DNA of 64,000 bases from NCBI RefSeq assembly GCF_029227915.1, contig NC_079880.1, forward strand, positions 9,947,501-10,011,500, in the 5' to 3' direction. The DNA is from Hydractinia symbiolongicarpus (lineage: Eukaryota > Cnidaria > Hydrozoa > Anthoathecata > Hydractiniidae). Below the pieces are notes generated by a model. That model searched no databases and was not told the DNA's origin. It saw only the letters and a list, made by a program, of their open reading frames with translations. Each line of letters opens with the position of its first letter. Positions within the stretch are counted from its first letter, which is position 1. The translations under genes and the position numbers were made by a program. This document shows, one piece after another, positions 35,014-45,587 of this stretch.

Positions 35014-37747
35014 AGATCTTTTTCTCTCTTTTTCTTAAGAAGAAAATAACGATGACATTGTTTTGGCGCCGATTACTTTTGAAGCGATGGGATTAAAGCA
35101 CACAGTGTTAAATAGATTCTAATTAAATAATGCGTTTCCAATCATAGTTACTAACAATTTTAGCTGATCTCCTAGAATAGGAGCCTCATTTCAGAAAAGA
35201 GTCGTCGCAGGCCCTTTTAAAGTTTCTTTAAGCAATAGCGCAAATTTACACAGGGCAAGTTTTAAAGGGCTGTGCTTGTTTGTTTGTTTTTGTGTGTATT
35301 TGAAAAAAAAGATGGCACAACCTTGTCGATTTATAATGGACGCGTATAGAAAAAGTCCTGATCAAATCTCGTCCCCAGGGCTCTCGACGCGGAAAATATT
35401 TGTTGAGCATCAGAACAATGAATTTTATCAATTTGATTTTTAAAAGATATATATTTTAGCCTTATTTTTTATTAGAAATATATGTCAAACTAAAACATTT
35501 TTAGCTCACTCTCTGTTCTTTTTCCTCTTCCCAGGTAAAGATAGCTTCGGAACAGCATTGTAATAATGTCGAAATTGTGGCTTTCTCTCACGCGAATCAG
35601 TCGATCGGGAGGATAATACCCAAACATAGAGGAAGGTCAAAAAACACATCTTCCTTCTCTGACTGGCAATGAACATAAACCAATGATAAAATTTACTATT
35701 TGTTTGATTGAAGAAAGTGCAGATCATAGAGCCTAATTCATGTCTGTACTTACTACCAAACAAAAATATTAGTGGCCATATTGACTTCAAGGAGGCAATA
35801 ACAAGTGGTAACTTTCATTCTTGTTCCCAGAGCTCTTTAAGATTAAAACCTCGAAACCTTTAACTAGACAAGTCAGTAATGCCAAAACTTACCAACGATG
35901 GTTACAAAAACCAAGTAGCTTCTTAAAAGAAAGCTCTGTTTTCTGTTCTTTTTCAGAATGCCAATGCTCAATGCCAATTTTAACCCAGATCTTTTTCAAC
36001 TAAATCTTTTTAAATAAGTTTATTTTTTGCATCGATGATTAACTATCGTTTTTGTCTATTGCGCATTCGAATAAATCAATAAAATGATACCAGTTGGAAG
36101 GTTTTTGATCGAATGTTTTCATTTGACTTGAGAGCAACTTAAAATTCGTTCAAGAAGTGTAAGACAAAGTCACAACAAATGAAGTAATTTTGACCGTCTT
36201 ATTTAGTGTGAAAAAAATTTCGGAAATCGGTAGAAAACTGTTCCTGTTCGTGTATATCTGACACAACGGTGTTGTCCAAACTTTTAACTCTTTTTCGTCT
36301 GCCGTCTTTTTAAATGATGATAGCCAGAATTGCCAGAACCTTTAATTTTCTCAATTTCCGTGTTCAACCTATCTAATAATGAACCATACTTTTCTTTAGA
36401 GTTTCCCTCGACCTCTCTGCTTTGCTTAACGTAATCATATCAAAACCAAAACGACAAATCCAAACCGACGTCACCCAAAAAAGCTGATCAAAAATAACCA
36501 AGACAAACCAACAAACCAAGAACAATGAAAACCAATCTTATCAAAAGCAACCATTTCGTAGAATTTTGTATGTCTCCGAGGTCTCCAATAGAACAGGAAG
36601 TGTAAGAAAAGCGTGGGAAGGACTGGGGACTACCACAAGCGTATAAGAACACTTAATAAATCTAACAGAAATACTCAGGGTACCTCTGTTTCAAGATCAG
36701 CATTTCGACAAGAGGTCTCGACAGTTTCTTCTACGATTTTTGTGGCAAAGGAACCTGTACAAGTTTCTGTCGCAGACAGTAGAATTTCTATATATGACAC
36801 GAGACACCACTATCTTCTGGTTGCAAAACCTAGGTTTCGTAATAAGCTCTAGATGCAATCAATGAAAGAGTTTCTGGGTGTCATAGTAGACTAAGCGCAA
36901 ATGACCTTATTGTTAAATTAAAAAAAGGTTTAGAAATGTGCCACAAACACTTTAGGGATTAACGAAATTATAGGAAAAATTTAAGACTACAGCATCGGTA
37001 TCTGCAAATACAGCAGATAGGAGAACTCAGGTTAGGAAAAACGTAGTTTTCTAATAAGTCTGAACAAAGAATCATTAGAGAAAATATCCTGGTGGCTTCA
37101 AAATCAGGAATTGTTAAGGTTAGCCAAGAAAATATTACAGTTTTTGCTACAAACGACAGATCACAATTATTGCAGAATACACACCCAATATAATATACAA
37201 TACACACCACACTGTTATATATAGCGGACTGGGACGCACCAGTGTACTGATAATATAGTAAGACTCATCAAGCGACCCGTATAAATTTTCTTACCACAGG
37301 CAATCGGAATAGTTAAGGTGGAAAAAATTGGCTGGGTCGCAAACGAATTTACTGACAGCGCCTTTTGATTGGCTACGCCTATTGTTCTGTACTCACGATT
37401 ATTATCAGGCAATCCTTTCTTTTGAACGCGGAAGGCCTCACTCACCCAAATAAGTATAAAAAAGTCTCTCACTTTTTAGGAAGATAAGATGTGACCACGC
37501 GCTGGTTTTGCACTTCATTCGTTGATTTTAGTTCGGGTTTTGCTCTAAGAAACGATTTCATGTTTCAAAATCCCATGTTCCGGTGTATTCCGCGTTCAGC
37601 ATTGGAAAAGTGTAGAAAAGACAACAAAAGAATTATTATTGAAGGAAACTAATAACTTTCGCCTTCCTGGAAGTTGATAGCGGCGAATTGTTGGATGGGC
37701 CACTCCGTAATAACGCTCAGGGGTCACAAGACCCTACTAGGCGGAAT
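35014..37747. other. 2.7 kb without a recognised gene
   Basis: CTCGTCCCCAGGGCTC near 35367 and CTTGTTCCCAGAGCTC near 35819 belong to the foldback family seen at 9759. The open frames at 35506-35790 and 36613-36852 lack domain signals. No element ends or RNA genes were identified. Confidence 0.4.
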
Positions 37748-37975
37748 TACGATGGCCCCTATGGCTCACTTCTCTTCTCAATATAAACACTTCTCTTCTT
37801 AGTCAAAACACTTCTCTTCTGTATAACAACACTTCTCTAGTTTGATACCCAAAGTTCTCTTTCGTTCAAAACACTTCTCTTCTAAGTGCGAAACACTTCT
37901 CTTCCATAAGCTCGAAACCAGATAAGGACCAGATTCAGTCTGGGAAATCCCAGACTGAATCTGGTCCTTACTATA
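37748..37975 (+). repeat. Array element of AACACTTCTCTT units, copy 3, ending in perfect hairpin
   Basis: It opens with GATGGCCCCTATGGCTCACT at about 37751 and carries about seven AACACTTCTCTT-type units with different spacers. It is followed by a perfect 22-base inverted repeat, 37924-37945 with 37948-37969, separated by AA (arm begins AAGGACCAGATTCAGTC). Confidence 0.8.
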
Positions 37976-38157
37976 TGAATTCATCCAGATCTTGTTTATG
38001 AATAAATGGCACACCCGGGCCCAGCGCATAGGAAATTTTGGACCCAGTAAAGTTTGCATAAATTCTTACGGGGCATATTAACGTTTCTACAAAATTAGAT
38101 TTTTCGCGGGAAAAACTTTGCGAAATTTCAAGCTATATTCTTGTACGGTCCCAGAAG

Positions 38158-38310
38158 TACGATGGCCCCTATGGCTCACTTCTCTTCCAAATCAAAAACA
38201 CTTCTCTTCTATATTACGAAACACTTCTCTTCTGTATTTTGACACTTCTCTTCAGTATTTTGACACTTCTCTTCTGCACTTAACACTTCTCTGCATGTGG
38301 CTCTTTACAA
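38158..38310 (+). repeat. Array element of AACACTTCTCTT units, copy 4
   Basis: It has the same opening as the other copies, then units at intervals of about 21-24 bases. Two spacers are nearly the same (GTATTTTGA). It closes with CACTTCTCTGCATGTGGC. Boundaries agree with the inverted copy at 11345. Confidence 0.8.
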
Positions 38311-38439
38311 CTTAAATTCTAAAATCTGGTCCACAATTTTACATCATTGGTCCGTAGTTTTAACCTTTTGTGAGGTTTATTACACGGGACCAGTCCCCTT
38401 GCCATGTGACATATTTTTTTCAACCGTCGTCAAGCAAGC

Positions 38440-38829
38440 ATGAATATTAAGTCTGTAGTACGTGAAATTGTTAAAGAGGAGCTTGAAAATCTAATGTCCT
38501 GCTCGTCCCTGACAGCAACTACGATAACACTATCAGCCACAAGGTCTTCGCTGTCTTGTGGAACTAACACAAGTCATGCTAGCAGTAGAGTAGTGGTAGA
38601 ACTTCAACATCTGTTAGCACCAAGCAAAGGTGCTACTGCTCCCCGTGGAAGGCCTGATACATTGTACTTTGTTCAAGAATTATACGGTTGCGAGTCTTTT
38701 AAAAAAACTTTAGATCTTAATAAGCTAGAAGAGTTTAGCGAACTATCTGTACCAGATCACGATAATGAGCCTGAATTTATTGAATTTGCGGAAACAGTTC
38801 TTCCAATGGAGGGTTTCTCCAAACTTTAG
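38440..38829 (+). CDS. Hypothetical protein, 129 residues
   Basis: An intact ATG-to-TAG frame starting MNIKSVVREIVKEELENLM, with a Ser/Thr-rich stretch (residues about 22-55) and an acidic C-terminal half (DHDNEPEFIEFAETVLP). I recognise no family. It lies between array-element copies and about 0.8 kb upstream of the YqaJ gene on the same strand, so it could belong to that transposon or be a chance frame. An exon of a longer gene is also possible. Confidence 0.3.
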   Translation: MNIKSVVREIVKEELENLMSCSSLTATTITLSATRSSLSCGTNTSHASSRVVVELQHLLAPSKGATAPRGRPDTLYFVQELYGCESFKKTLDLNKLEEFSELSVPDHDNEPEFIEFAETVLPMEGFSKL

Positions 38830-39205
38830 CCAGATACAGCTCATGAAGCTATTGATTATTATATCGCCTTGATACCTTGATTTGTGCAGTAGAAAGATAT
38901 ATGTAATACAACACCTGTAACAATGTAAAATGCTTGGATTTTAGAAATATATATCTTTTTTTTTAAAAAAAACACGAGTTCTTTTCCTAACAAACATCAC
39001 AATGTTTATTGCTGCAAAAAAATATCTTGGTTTTTGTAAACCACGAGTTCTGTTCCTAACAGACATCACAATCAATGTTTATTCCCGGATAAAGAAGGGT
39101 CAATTGTAAGCCGCAAAACGTTCTAGTTTCGCCGAATCGCAATTATAAAAGTTCCAAGTTAGTGGAAACTAGATAAAAAAAAAAATCTCGTATTACGCTT
39201 CTGTA

Positions 39206-39232
39206 CGATGGCCCCTATGGCTCACTTCTCTG
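39206..39232 (+). repeat. Array element opening only, copy 5
   Basis: GATGGCCCCTATGGCTCACT followed by TCTCTGG, then unrelated sequence. This is a truncated family member just upstream of the YqaJ gene. Confidence 0.7.
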
Positions 39233-42172
39233 GAGTGCTGGCATGGTACTGGCTAGGTAGCTTAAAATCACAAAATAAATATTATCCAGATGTGACCATC
39301 CCTCATCATCAAACATCGGAAAGGCGTTTCTGTTCTTTACTTCTTATTGTGGGGTACCTCAAATTCTTGTAAATCCAATGAAAAAAAATTACTTAAGAAT
39401 TCCTCTTCCTTCCCTTGCACTACTCATGGCATTTCTTTGCATGTCTTTAGTTTCAAGCCACGATCCCTGAGCATCCAACCGCGTCTCAGTCACAAGTTTC
39501 AGCGCTAGCCAAAATGATGGACAACGTCTTGAAAAACAACGTTTTGAAAAAATGTGGTTCTGCCCTATGATTTTCAGATATTTGCTGCTGATCTCAGCAT
39601 ATTTTGGCCTTCAGGTGCCACACCTCCATATAAAACGTAAAAACCACAAAGCTTTAGAGGCTTACAAATTTTTCCATGATGGCTGGGTTCAAACAATCAA
39701 ACATGTGAAAGCCACTGGAGCAGTCATTATGAAGTGTGATGTCAGACCATCATATAGGACCACTGAAGTTCCTCATAAACCATGGATTGCTGTTGCCCCT
39801 CGTGGAAATGTTTTGACTGGTCATTGTGATTGCATGGCAGGGTAAGTTTGAATTTAAAAGATGGTTGTTTCATGACCTTTTGAGAGCATCTAAATATCAT
39901 AAATTATAATTTATTTATAGACTTGGTGAAACTTGTTCACACGTTGCTACCATGCTATATAAACTAGAGGCTGCAGTTCGAATTGGATTGACGTCTAGTA
40001 CTCCAACTGAGTTACCTTGTCAATGGAACCAGGTGTTTACACGAAATATTGTTGGTTCTCCAGTTGCTGAGATAAATTTGTATAGTGATGATGCCAAGGC
40101 GAAACTTACTAAGCCAAAAAAAGAAGTTGATACTACAAGTACACATGTTGGCTTGTGTGAATTCTTGAATTCCGTAAAACAAGTTGCACCCAAGACTGTA
40201 GGACTGCATTTATTTTCACAGTTTCAAGAGGATTTTATATGTAATAGTCAAGCTGCTTTAATGAAACTGCCCCCATCTTTGAGAGCATTTTATTCTCTTG
40301 AAAATTCATCACTCAATGGTGAAGACCTTGAACAAGTTGCACAAAAACATATAAGTGAAATGAATCTGTCGCACGATCAAATTGTTTATGTAGAAGAAGC
40401 TACCCAAAATCAATCTTACAGTACTGCATGGTTTGAACAGAGAGTTGGGCGTATTACTGGTTCTGTCATATATGATGTACATCACACTTCTTCGAGAAAT
40501 CCTTCACAGAGCTTGTTAAAAAAAATATGTAGACGGTCTGCAACTAGTGTTAATACACCAGCGTTAAATTGGGGAAGAAATCATGAGGATGAAGCAATAA
40601 CATTATATGAAAATGTTTCTGCAAATCCGGAGTTTATAACGGATTTGTTACCGGTCACCGATGTCTCCACCCATGAAAATTTCAAAGTTGGTCGCTTGGG
40701 TCTTTGTATACACACCGTGAAACAATGGTATGGATCCTCTCCTGATGCCGCAACATCATGTGACTGTTGTGGTTTCGGTGTGTTGGAAGTAAAGTGTCCA
40801 TATAGTTTGAAAGAGAAATCATTGAAAAAAGAAATTTATTCTGGAAAGTTTTATATTACATATGATGTAAACAATGGGTATACTTTGAACAATAATCATA
40901 CTTATTACTACCAAGTTCAACTAGAAATATTTACAACAGCTGTCAAGTGGTGTGACTTTATGGTCTGGACACCAACTGAATTTATAATAATAAGAATATC
41001 AAAAGATGAAGAATTTGAGAAAAATGTCATTCCATCGTGTGATTCATTTTGGAAAAACATTATCCTTATTGAATTGATGACACGAAAAAGTGAAAACACC
41101 AAGATTGACACCGCTGAATCGCCTGCTGTTAATACTCCTACCACTAAAACGCTTTACTGCAGGGGCGGATCTAGGATTTCTGATGTACCCCGTCGTAAAA
41201 TGTACTTATATTAGTGACACGCGAAGGCCCACCATGGTTGGGCCTGAGGGGCCAGAAAATTTTTAAACATTGGAGGATCCTAGATTGTCTGAAAACAACA
41301 TTCCCGCATCTAAATTGTAAATTATTTTGAAAATAAAAAGGCTATTTGTCATTCATACAGCATAAAACGAAAATCGTTACCGTGTCATCTTTTCAACAAT
41401 GTTGTTTGGTTGCTTCTCTTTCTTGCTGAGTTTCTATTGTTATATATGAAGCCTATGAACTAAAGAAACAAGATTATCTCATATAATTTATAGATGTTAA
41501 TAGGCCGTTTCGCTCAATATCAGAGCTCATCAGCATGCCTAGGATAACAAAAAATGTCATCCAGACATGGACAGCCAAATAAAAAAGAAGTAAAGAATTA
41601 AGATAACAAGATACAATGATGAGGAAAAAATAGAGAAAAATTTAGCTGTCATTGGCATATTTATATTTAAAAAATACAGGATAACTTGACAACTGCAACT
41701 ATGTTCTACTATTTCTTGACAGTTTTCAATTAAATGATAATGAATATTGCAATGAAATGGTTTGATATGAATAAAAATGAATGCAGGATAAAATGACAAC
41801 TGAGTAACCCCATAGTCCCTGCAACAGCAGCATGAGATACTGACATTGCTAAAATATTTGATGGACTTAAAGATGGATATTTGTCAACAAATAAATTGGG
41901 GTGAGAACTCTAATACTCAGAATTGACAAAAAGTTCAATGCAAGCAAGTAGCCTTAACTGTTGCGTCAAACTATTATCACCTACCAGACATAAGGATATG
42001 GAGCTAAACAAGCAATTTCCAGATGATTCGGACCTAAACAGTGAAAAATAAATAAATATTTCTTAGAGAAATTAAAGAGAATTCACTCCTCAGAGCAAAG
42101 ACACTAAGTTTTAACATTTTGAGAAGAATCAAAACCAATAATAATTCCACACACACACATCCCAGCTAGCTT

Positions 42173-42280
42173 GTGGCGCCGTAGATTAGTGGTTATGTGG
42201 CGCCGTAGATTAGTGGTTATAGCTCTCCTACTCTGTGCGGGAGACAGGGGTTCGATTCCTCTTGACGGCGATTCAACATC
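42173..42280 (+). mobile_element. SINE head with duplicated A-box segment
   Basis: A 24-base segment GTGGCGCCGTAGATTAGTGG + TTAT occurs twice in tandem (42173-42196, 42197-42220). It is followed by a tRNA-like sequence with B box GGTTCGATTCC at 42249-42259 and a 3' CTTGACGGCG that can pair with the 5' CGCCGT. The body and tail of the family are absent. The acceptor-stem pairing and D/T arms look tRNA-like, but the anticodon loop is irregular, so it is not called as a functional tRNA. Confidence 0.65.
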
Positions 42281-42614
42281 ACAGCTGTTTCGGAGCGGAC
42301 AAAAATGCTACGAAAAAATAATTCGATTTACCCTCTCAGTTAAAATAGGATATCTCAAGAACAAAATAAGATTTTTATATTCTGTAAAAAGAATAATAAT
42401 CTTAGATAAATTGTCCATATTATTAAAAGAAATTTTTTTTTGGACACCTGTCCGAAATTGGTAAATTTAGGCCAAAATTTCTAAAAATGACTTAAAAATT
42501 ATCATTTAGATAAATGTCTTCCACAAAATTTCTGGAATAAAGTTAAAAAAACATGTTTTTTATGGTCCACAGGTTAGGTTAAATATCTGGAATGAAAATT
42601 ACTTAATTTTATTA

Positions 42615-42990
42615 CTGTCCAAAATTGTCCAAAGGGTTATATTTGGGCCAAATGTGAGAACTATGTGAAAAACGGCCTTAAGAGCCTTAATATATGCTTA
42701 AAGTTTATTTATTAACTGAATAAAAAACATTGCTTTGGATTCTAAGACCATTAAGGATGATGTAGATGAAATATTAGTCTGTCCGAAATTGTCCAAAGGG
42801 TTATTTTTGGGCCAAATGTGTGAAATATGTGAAAAACAGCCTATGGAGCCTTAATGTATGCTTAAAGTTTGTTTATTAACTAAATAAAAAACATTACTTT
42901 GGATTCTGAGGCCATTAAAGATGATGTAGATGAAATATTAAACTGTCCGAAATTGTCCAAAGGGTCACTTTTGGTCCTAAGGTTTTTCGG
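42615..42990. repeat. Tandem repeat, period 164 bp, about 2.2 copies
   Basis: CTGTCCGAAATTGTCCAAAG or a close variant starts at 42615, 42779 and 42943, exactly 164 bases apart. The intervening sequences are nearly identical (TTAAAGTTT, AAAAAACATT, GATGATGTAGATGAAATATT). Confidence 0.9.
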
Positions 42991-44214
42991 GCCAAATATG
43001 TGACATCTATATATTAAATAAAACATCATTCAGAGTCGACGGTTTCAACATTTTAGTTTATCATGCTAGAAGAAAATACCTCAAGTTGTGCATAAATATT
43101 TTATTTATTATATATATACAAAGCAATCATTTTGTGTTTCTTTATAAACTGTATAAAATAGCACCCAATCTTGTGTTAAAGCCAAGATTAGCTAGCTAGG
43201 TAGCTAAAAACATCTTTGATTTTAACAATTTCATCTTGAGAAAGCCCACCAAAGTCTTAACTAAATAAAAAAAAGAAGTATTAAGTTACTTAGCTACAAA
43301 ATGCAAAACTGTAGGACCAAAAAATAGCTACTCTTTACAGAAAAATATAAAACAGGAGAAGCAAGATTAAAAAAGATAACAATTATCCACGCTTAAAGTT
43401 TTACAAGCTGTAAAACAATTTCTTAAACTTAAGGGTGCTCTAATAGCATAAAAATAATAATAAAATCCCTGCAAAATAAAGTAGTTTCCTGTTTTGTCCC
43501 TTACCTCGTGCTCTGCCAAACTTTAGCTAGCTAAAAAATTGCAAAGACACCGTTGTCTCGCTTATTCCAACATTTTCGAAAAATTCCGGTTTCGAACCAG
43601 GATTCCCGGGTCGAGCAATCAAGTCCAAGGTAAACACCACGCCGCCGTAATTTTTTTGAGAAAAACCATACCTAACAAAACATTAAATGGCATCGCTATG
43701 ACTTGCTTAGAAGTTTAGATACTTATTTAATTAGACAGAAAAGGGATCACACTACATCAAATCGCCGTGCACCACTTTGGCAACTTTTTCTCCTCTTTTT
43801 TAGCGCCTAAAGAAGACTTTAACTTAAAATTTAAGTAGTTTATAGTTTGCGAGACGAACGGTGCACGGTACCGGCCAATAGAACCATGTTTCCAGGCCCC
43901 CCATACCAATTTTCAAGTCCGTAGCTAGTAGCGCGGCGTTGCCACGAGGTTGGAAAGATGGTATACTTTCGCCAAAAATAATGTTTATTTTAATTTTGTG
44001 TGTTTTATTCGACGAAATAACTCGAAATCCATAACACACATGTATAACATATTTATATATTAAAAAAGAAGAAAAGTAGGTCGTTTTAATACTTTTTATT
44101 TCAGTAAAATTAAAACAATACAAAAAAAGTTTCAAAAACTTAAAAAATGATAAAAATACAAAATTTCAAAAAAAATTGTGGAAGCCATTTTAATTTTGTC
44201 CGCGGTTTGACCGT

Positions 44215-44473
44215 AGCGAAACAGCCGTGACATGGGCCAGTGAATGTTAAATTGGGAAGATGGCACACTGTGTGGGCCGTTGGATGTTGCCGGGAGTTGT
44301 CTAGTAGAGCGCGGGCTCTAATTGGGTCTGCGTAGCTCAAAATGAGCATTAAATACTCGACTCTCCATCTACGCCATGGCCCCTCCTGGAAATAATAGAC
44401 AGGGTATATCCCTCGATATTTGTGAGGCTAGCCATGTAAAATATGCACATCTATCTATCTATCTATCTATCTA
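44215..44473 (+). mobile_element. 5'-truncated SINE with (ATCT)n tail
   Basis: It matches the body of the SINE at 33344-33697 in opposite orientation (GGGTCTGCGTAGCTCAAAAT, TGGCCCCTCCTGGAAATAAT). It ends in (ATCT)n at 44448-44473. The tRNA-like head is missing. Confidence 0.75.
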
Positions 44474-44654
44474 CCATAGATACGGTTGCTAGCTCTCCAA
44501 GAGTAATAATCAAAACAAAAACCACGAATACATGTAGCTAGCTAGCTAGCCATAAGTAGTTCATGGTGATGACATAGTGATGTACACTTAATTACTATGG
44601 TAACAAATGGTCAGCAAAAATCAGAAATGGAAATTACAGAAAATAAAATCTTAC

Positions 44655-44890
44655 CTCAATGCAACACAATTCTTGGAAGAAACTGATGCAGGAAGATAAT
44701 TCAAAGCATCTTCATTCACACCAATTTCTCCACAAGAAAGTACAGCATAAAGCTGTTCTGTGTTTAAAAACACATTTTTATTTGAATTTATCCATTTCTC
44801 AGAATAAATATTAAATATTTCAATCAATTTCTGCAAATCTTCGTCTTGAAATAATTTCAAAACATCTTCTCTCACTGAACTAAACGCCAT
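44655..44890 (-). CDS. Exon-like frame inside the 4153 bp element
   Basis: From the ATG at 44890 (MAFSSVREDVLKLFQDEDLQ) the frame stays open for 78 codons to a consensus donor (AG|GTAAGATT) at 44654. I recognise no domain. It faces inward from the right end of the element, where a transposon's own gene would begin, so it may be the remaining first exon of the element's protein. No in-phase second exon was found at 43.2 kb or elsewhere. Confidence 0.35.
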
Positions 44891-45587
44891 GTTGAGCAAT
44901 GATGTTGAGGAAGATATGAAAATGAAGACTAGCGTGAGCTTTTTGGCTTTTGCAGGGTATTGATTTTTAGCCAATCACAACTTAAGAAAACTTCTGTAAT
45001 GACCAATCAAATCCTGCCGGTGTTCTTCTCCTGCAAACCCGGCACTCTAGACCAATAAGGGTTAAGAATAACCTCATTGCTCCGGCAAAAACCTGCAGGG
45101 CCGGGGGTCCATATTTTTCTATCCGCCATCACGGCAGCAACAGCGGCGGCAATATTATTAATTTTTATATTGATGAGCGCTCAAATGAATACATTATTAC
45201 ACGCCCCAAATATTACTGGTTAGTACTAAATATTTGAAAATTAGATAAACTATACTTGTTATTTTTAAACCCCGTCCTTTGACCCAATTGACGGGGTTTG
45301 GATCCGCCCCTGTACTGTATATGTAAAACTGATGATCCAACAGGAGAAATGGTTGCATGCGATAGCTGTGATGAATGGTTCCATCCCACATGTTTAATAT
45401 TGAAAAAATTGCCTACTCGGAAAATATGGTATTGTATAGACTGTAGGAAATTGAAAAAGAGAAAAAAAGACACATAATGCAAATATGATGAAGATTTATG
45501 ATGTATGTATGTGATATACAAAAAGTATTTCAGCAATATAGATATATACAATCTCGATCTTATTTATATACTATACTTTCACCCAAG

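Larger units (their letters stand above)
41160..45312. mobile_element. 4153 bp transposon inserted in the YqaJ gene, TSD TACTG
   Basis: The ends are CAGGGGCGGATCTAGG at 41160 and GGATCCGCCCCTG at 45300-45312 (inverted). They are flanked by TACTG at 41155-41159 and 45313-45317. Removing one TSD plus the element rejoins the host frame exactly, which fixes the boundaries. The CAGGG start and 5 bp duplication suggest a hAT-like group, but no transposase core is visible, so it is a defective derivative. It hosts a SINE head, a SINE body, a 164 bp tandem repeat and one minus-strand exon-like frame. Confidence 0.85.
39615..45477 (+). pseudogene. SWIM-YqaJ exonuclease-PHD protein of an ISL2EU-like transposon, split by insertion
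   Basis: Exon 39615-39841 splices in phase to 39921-41159 across a GT-AG intron. Together they form a SWIM zinc-binding motif (HCDCMAG then ETCSHVA). A YqaJ-type PD-(D/E)xK nuclease follows: WFEQRVGRITGS, WGRNHEDEA, SPDAATSCDCCGFGVLEVKC (catalytic D...ExK) and YYYQVQLEIF. After KTLYC the frame is broken by the 4153 bp insertion at 41160-45312. It resumes at 45318 with a PHD finger (ICKTDDPTGEMVACDSCDEW, FHPTC, WYCIDC) and stops at 45477. Proteins of this kind accompany the transposase in ISL2EU/IS4EU DNA transposons, as I recall the family. The transposase gene lies tail to tail, its stop 110 bp away. The first exon and start are uncertain; 39615 follows an AG acceptor. Confidence 0.75.

Noticed and set aside
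37748..38310. CRISPR-like array of AACACTTCTCTT repeats
   Set aside because: This is a eukaryotic genome, and the repeats are short, variable and bounded by a fixed opening and close shared by dispersed copies. No cas genes. It is a transposable or minisatellite repeat.
42173..42280. A functional tRNA gene
   Set aside because: The B box and acceptor pairing are present, but the head is duplicated, the anticodon loop is irregular, and the same sequence heads a SINE at 33697. It is better explained as a SINE.
43200..43262. Second exon for the 44655-44890 frame (DFGGLSQDEIVKIKDVFS)
   Set aside because: Acceptor-like sequence is present, but phase does not match the 44654 donor and gives an immediate stop.
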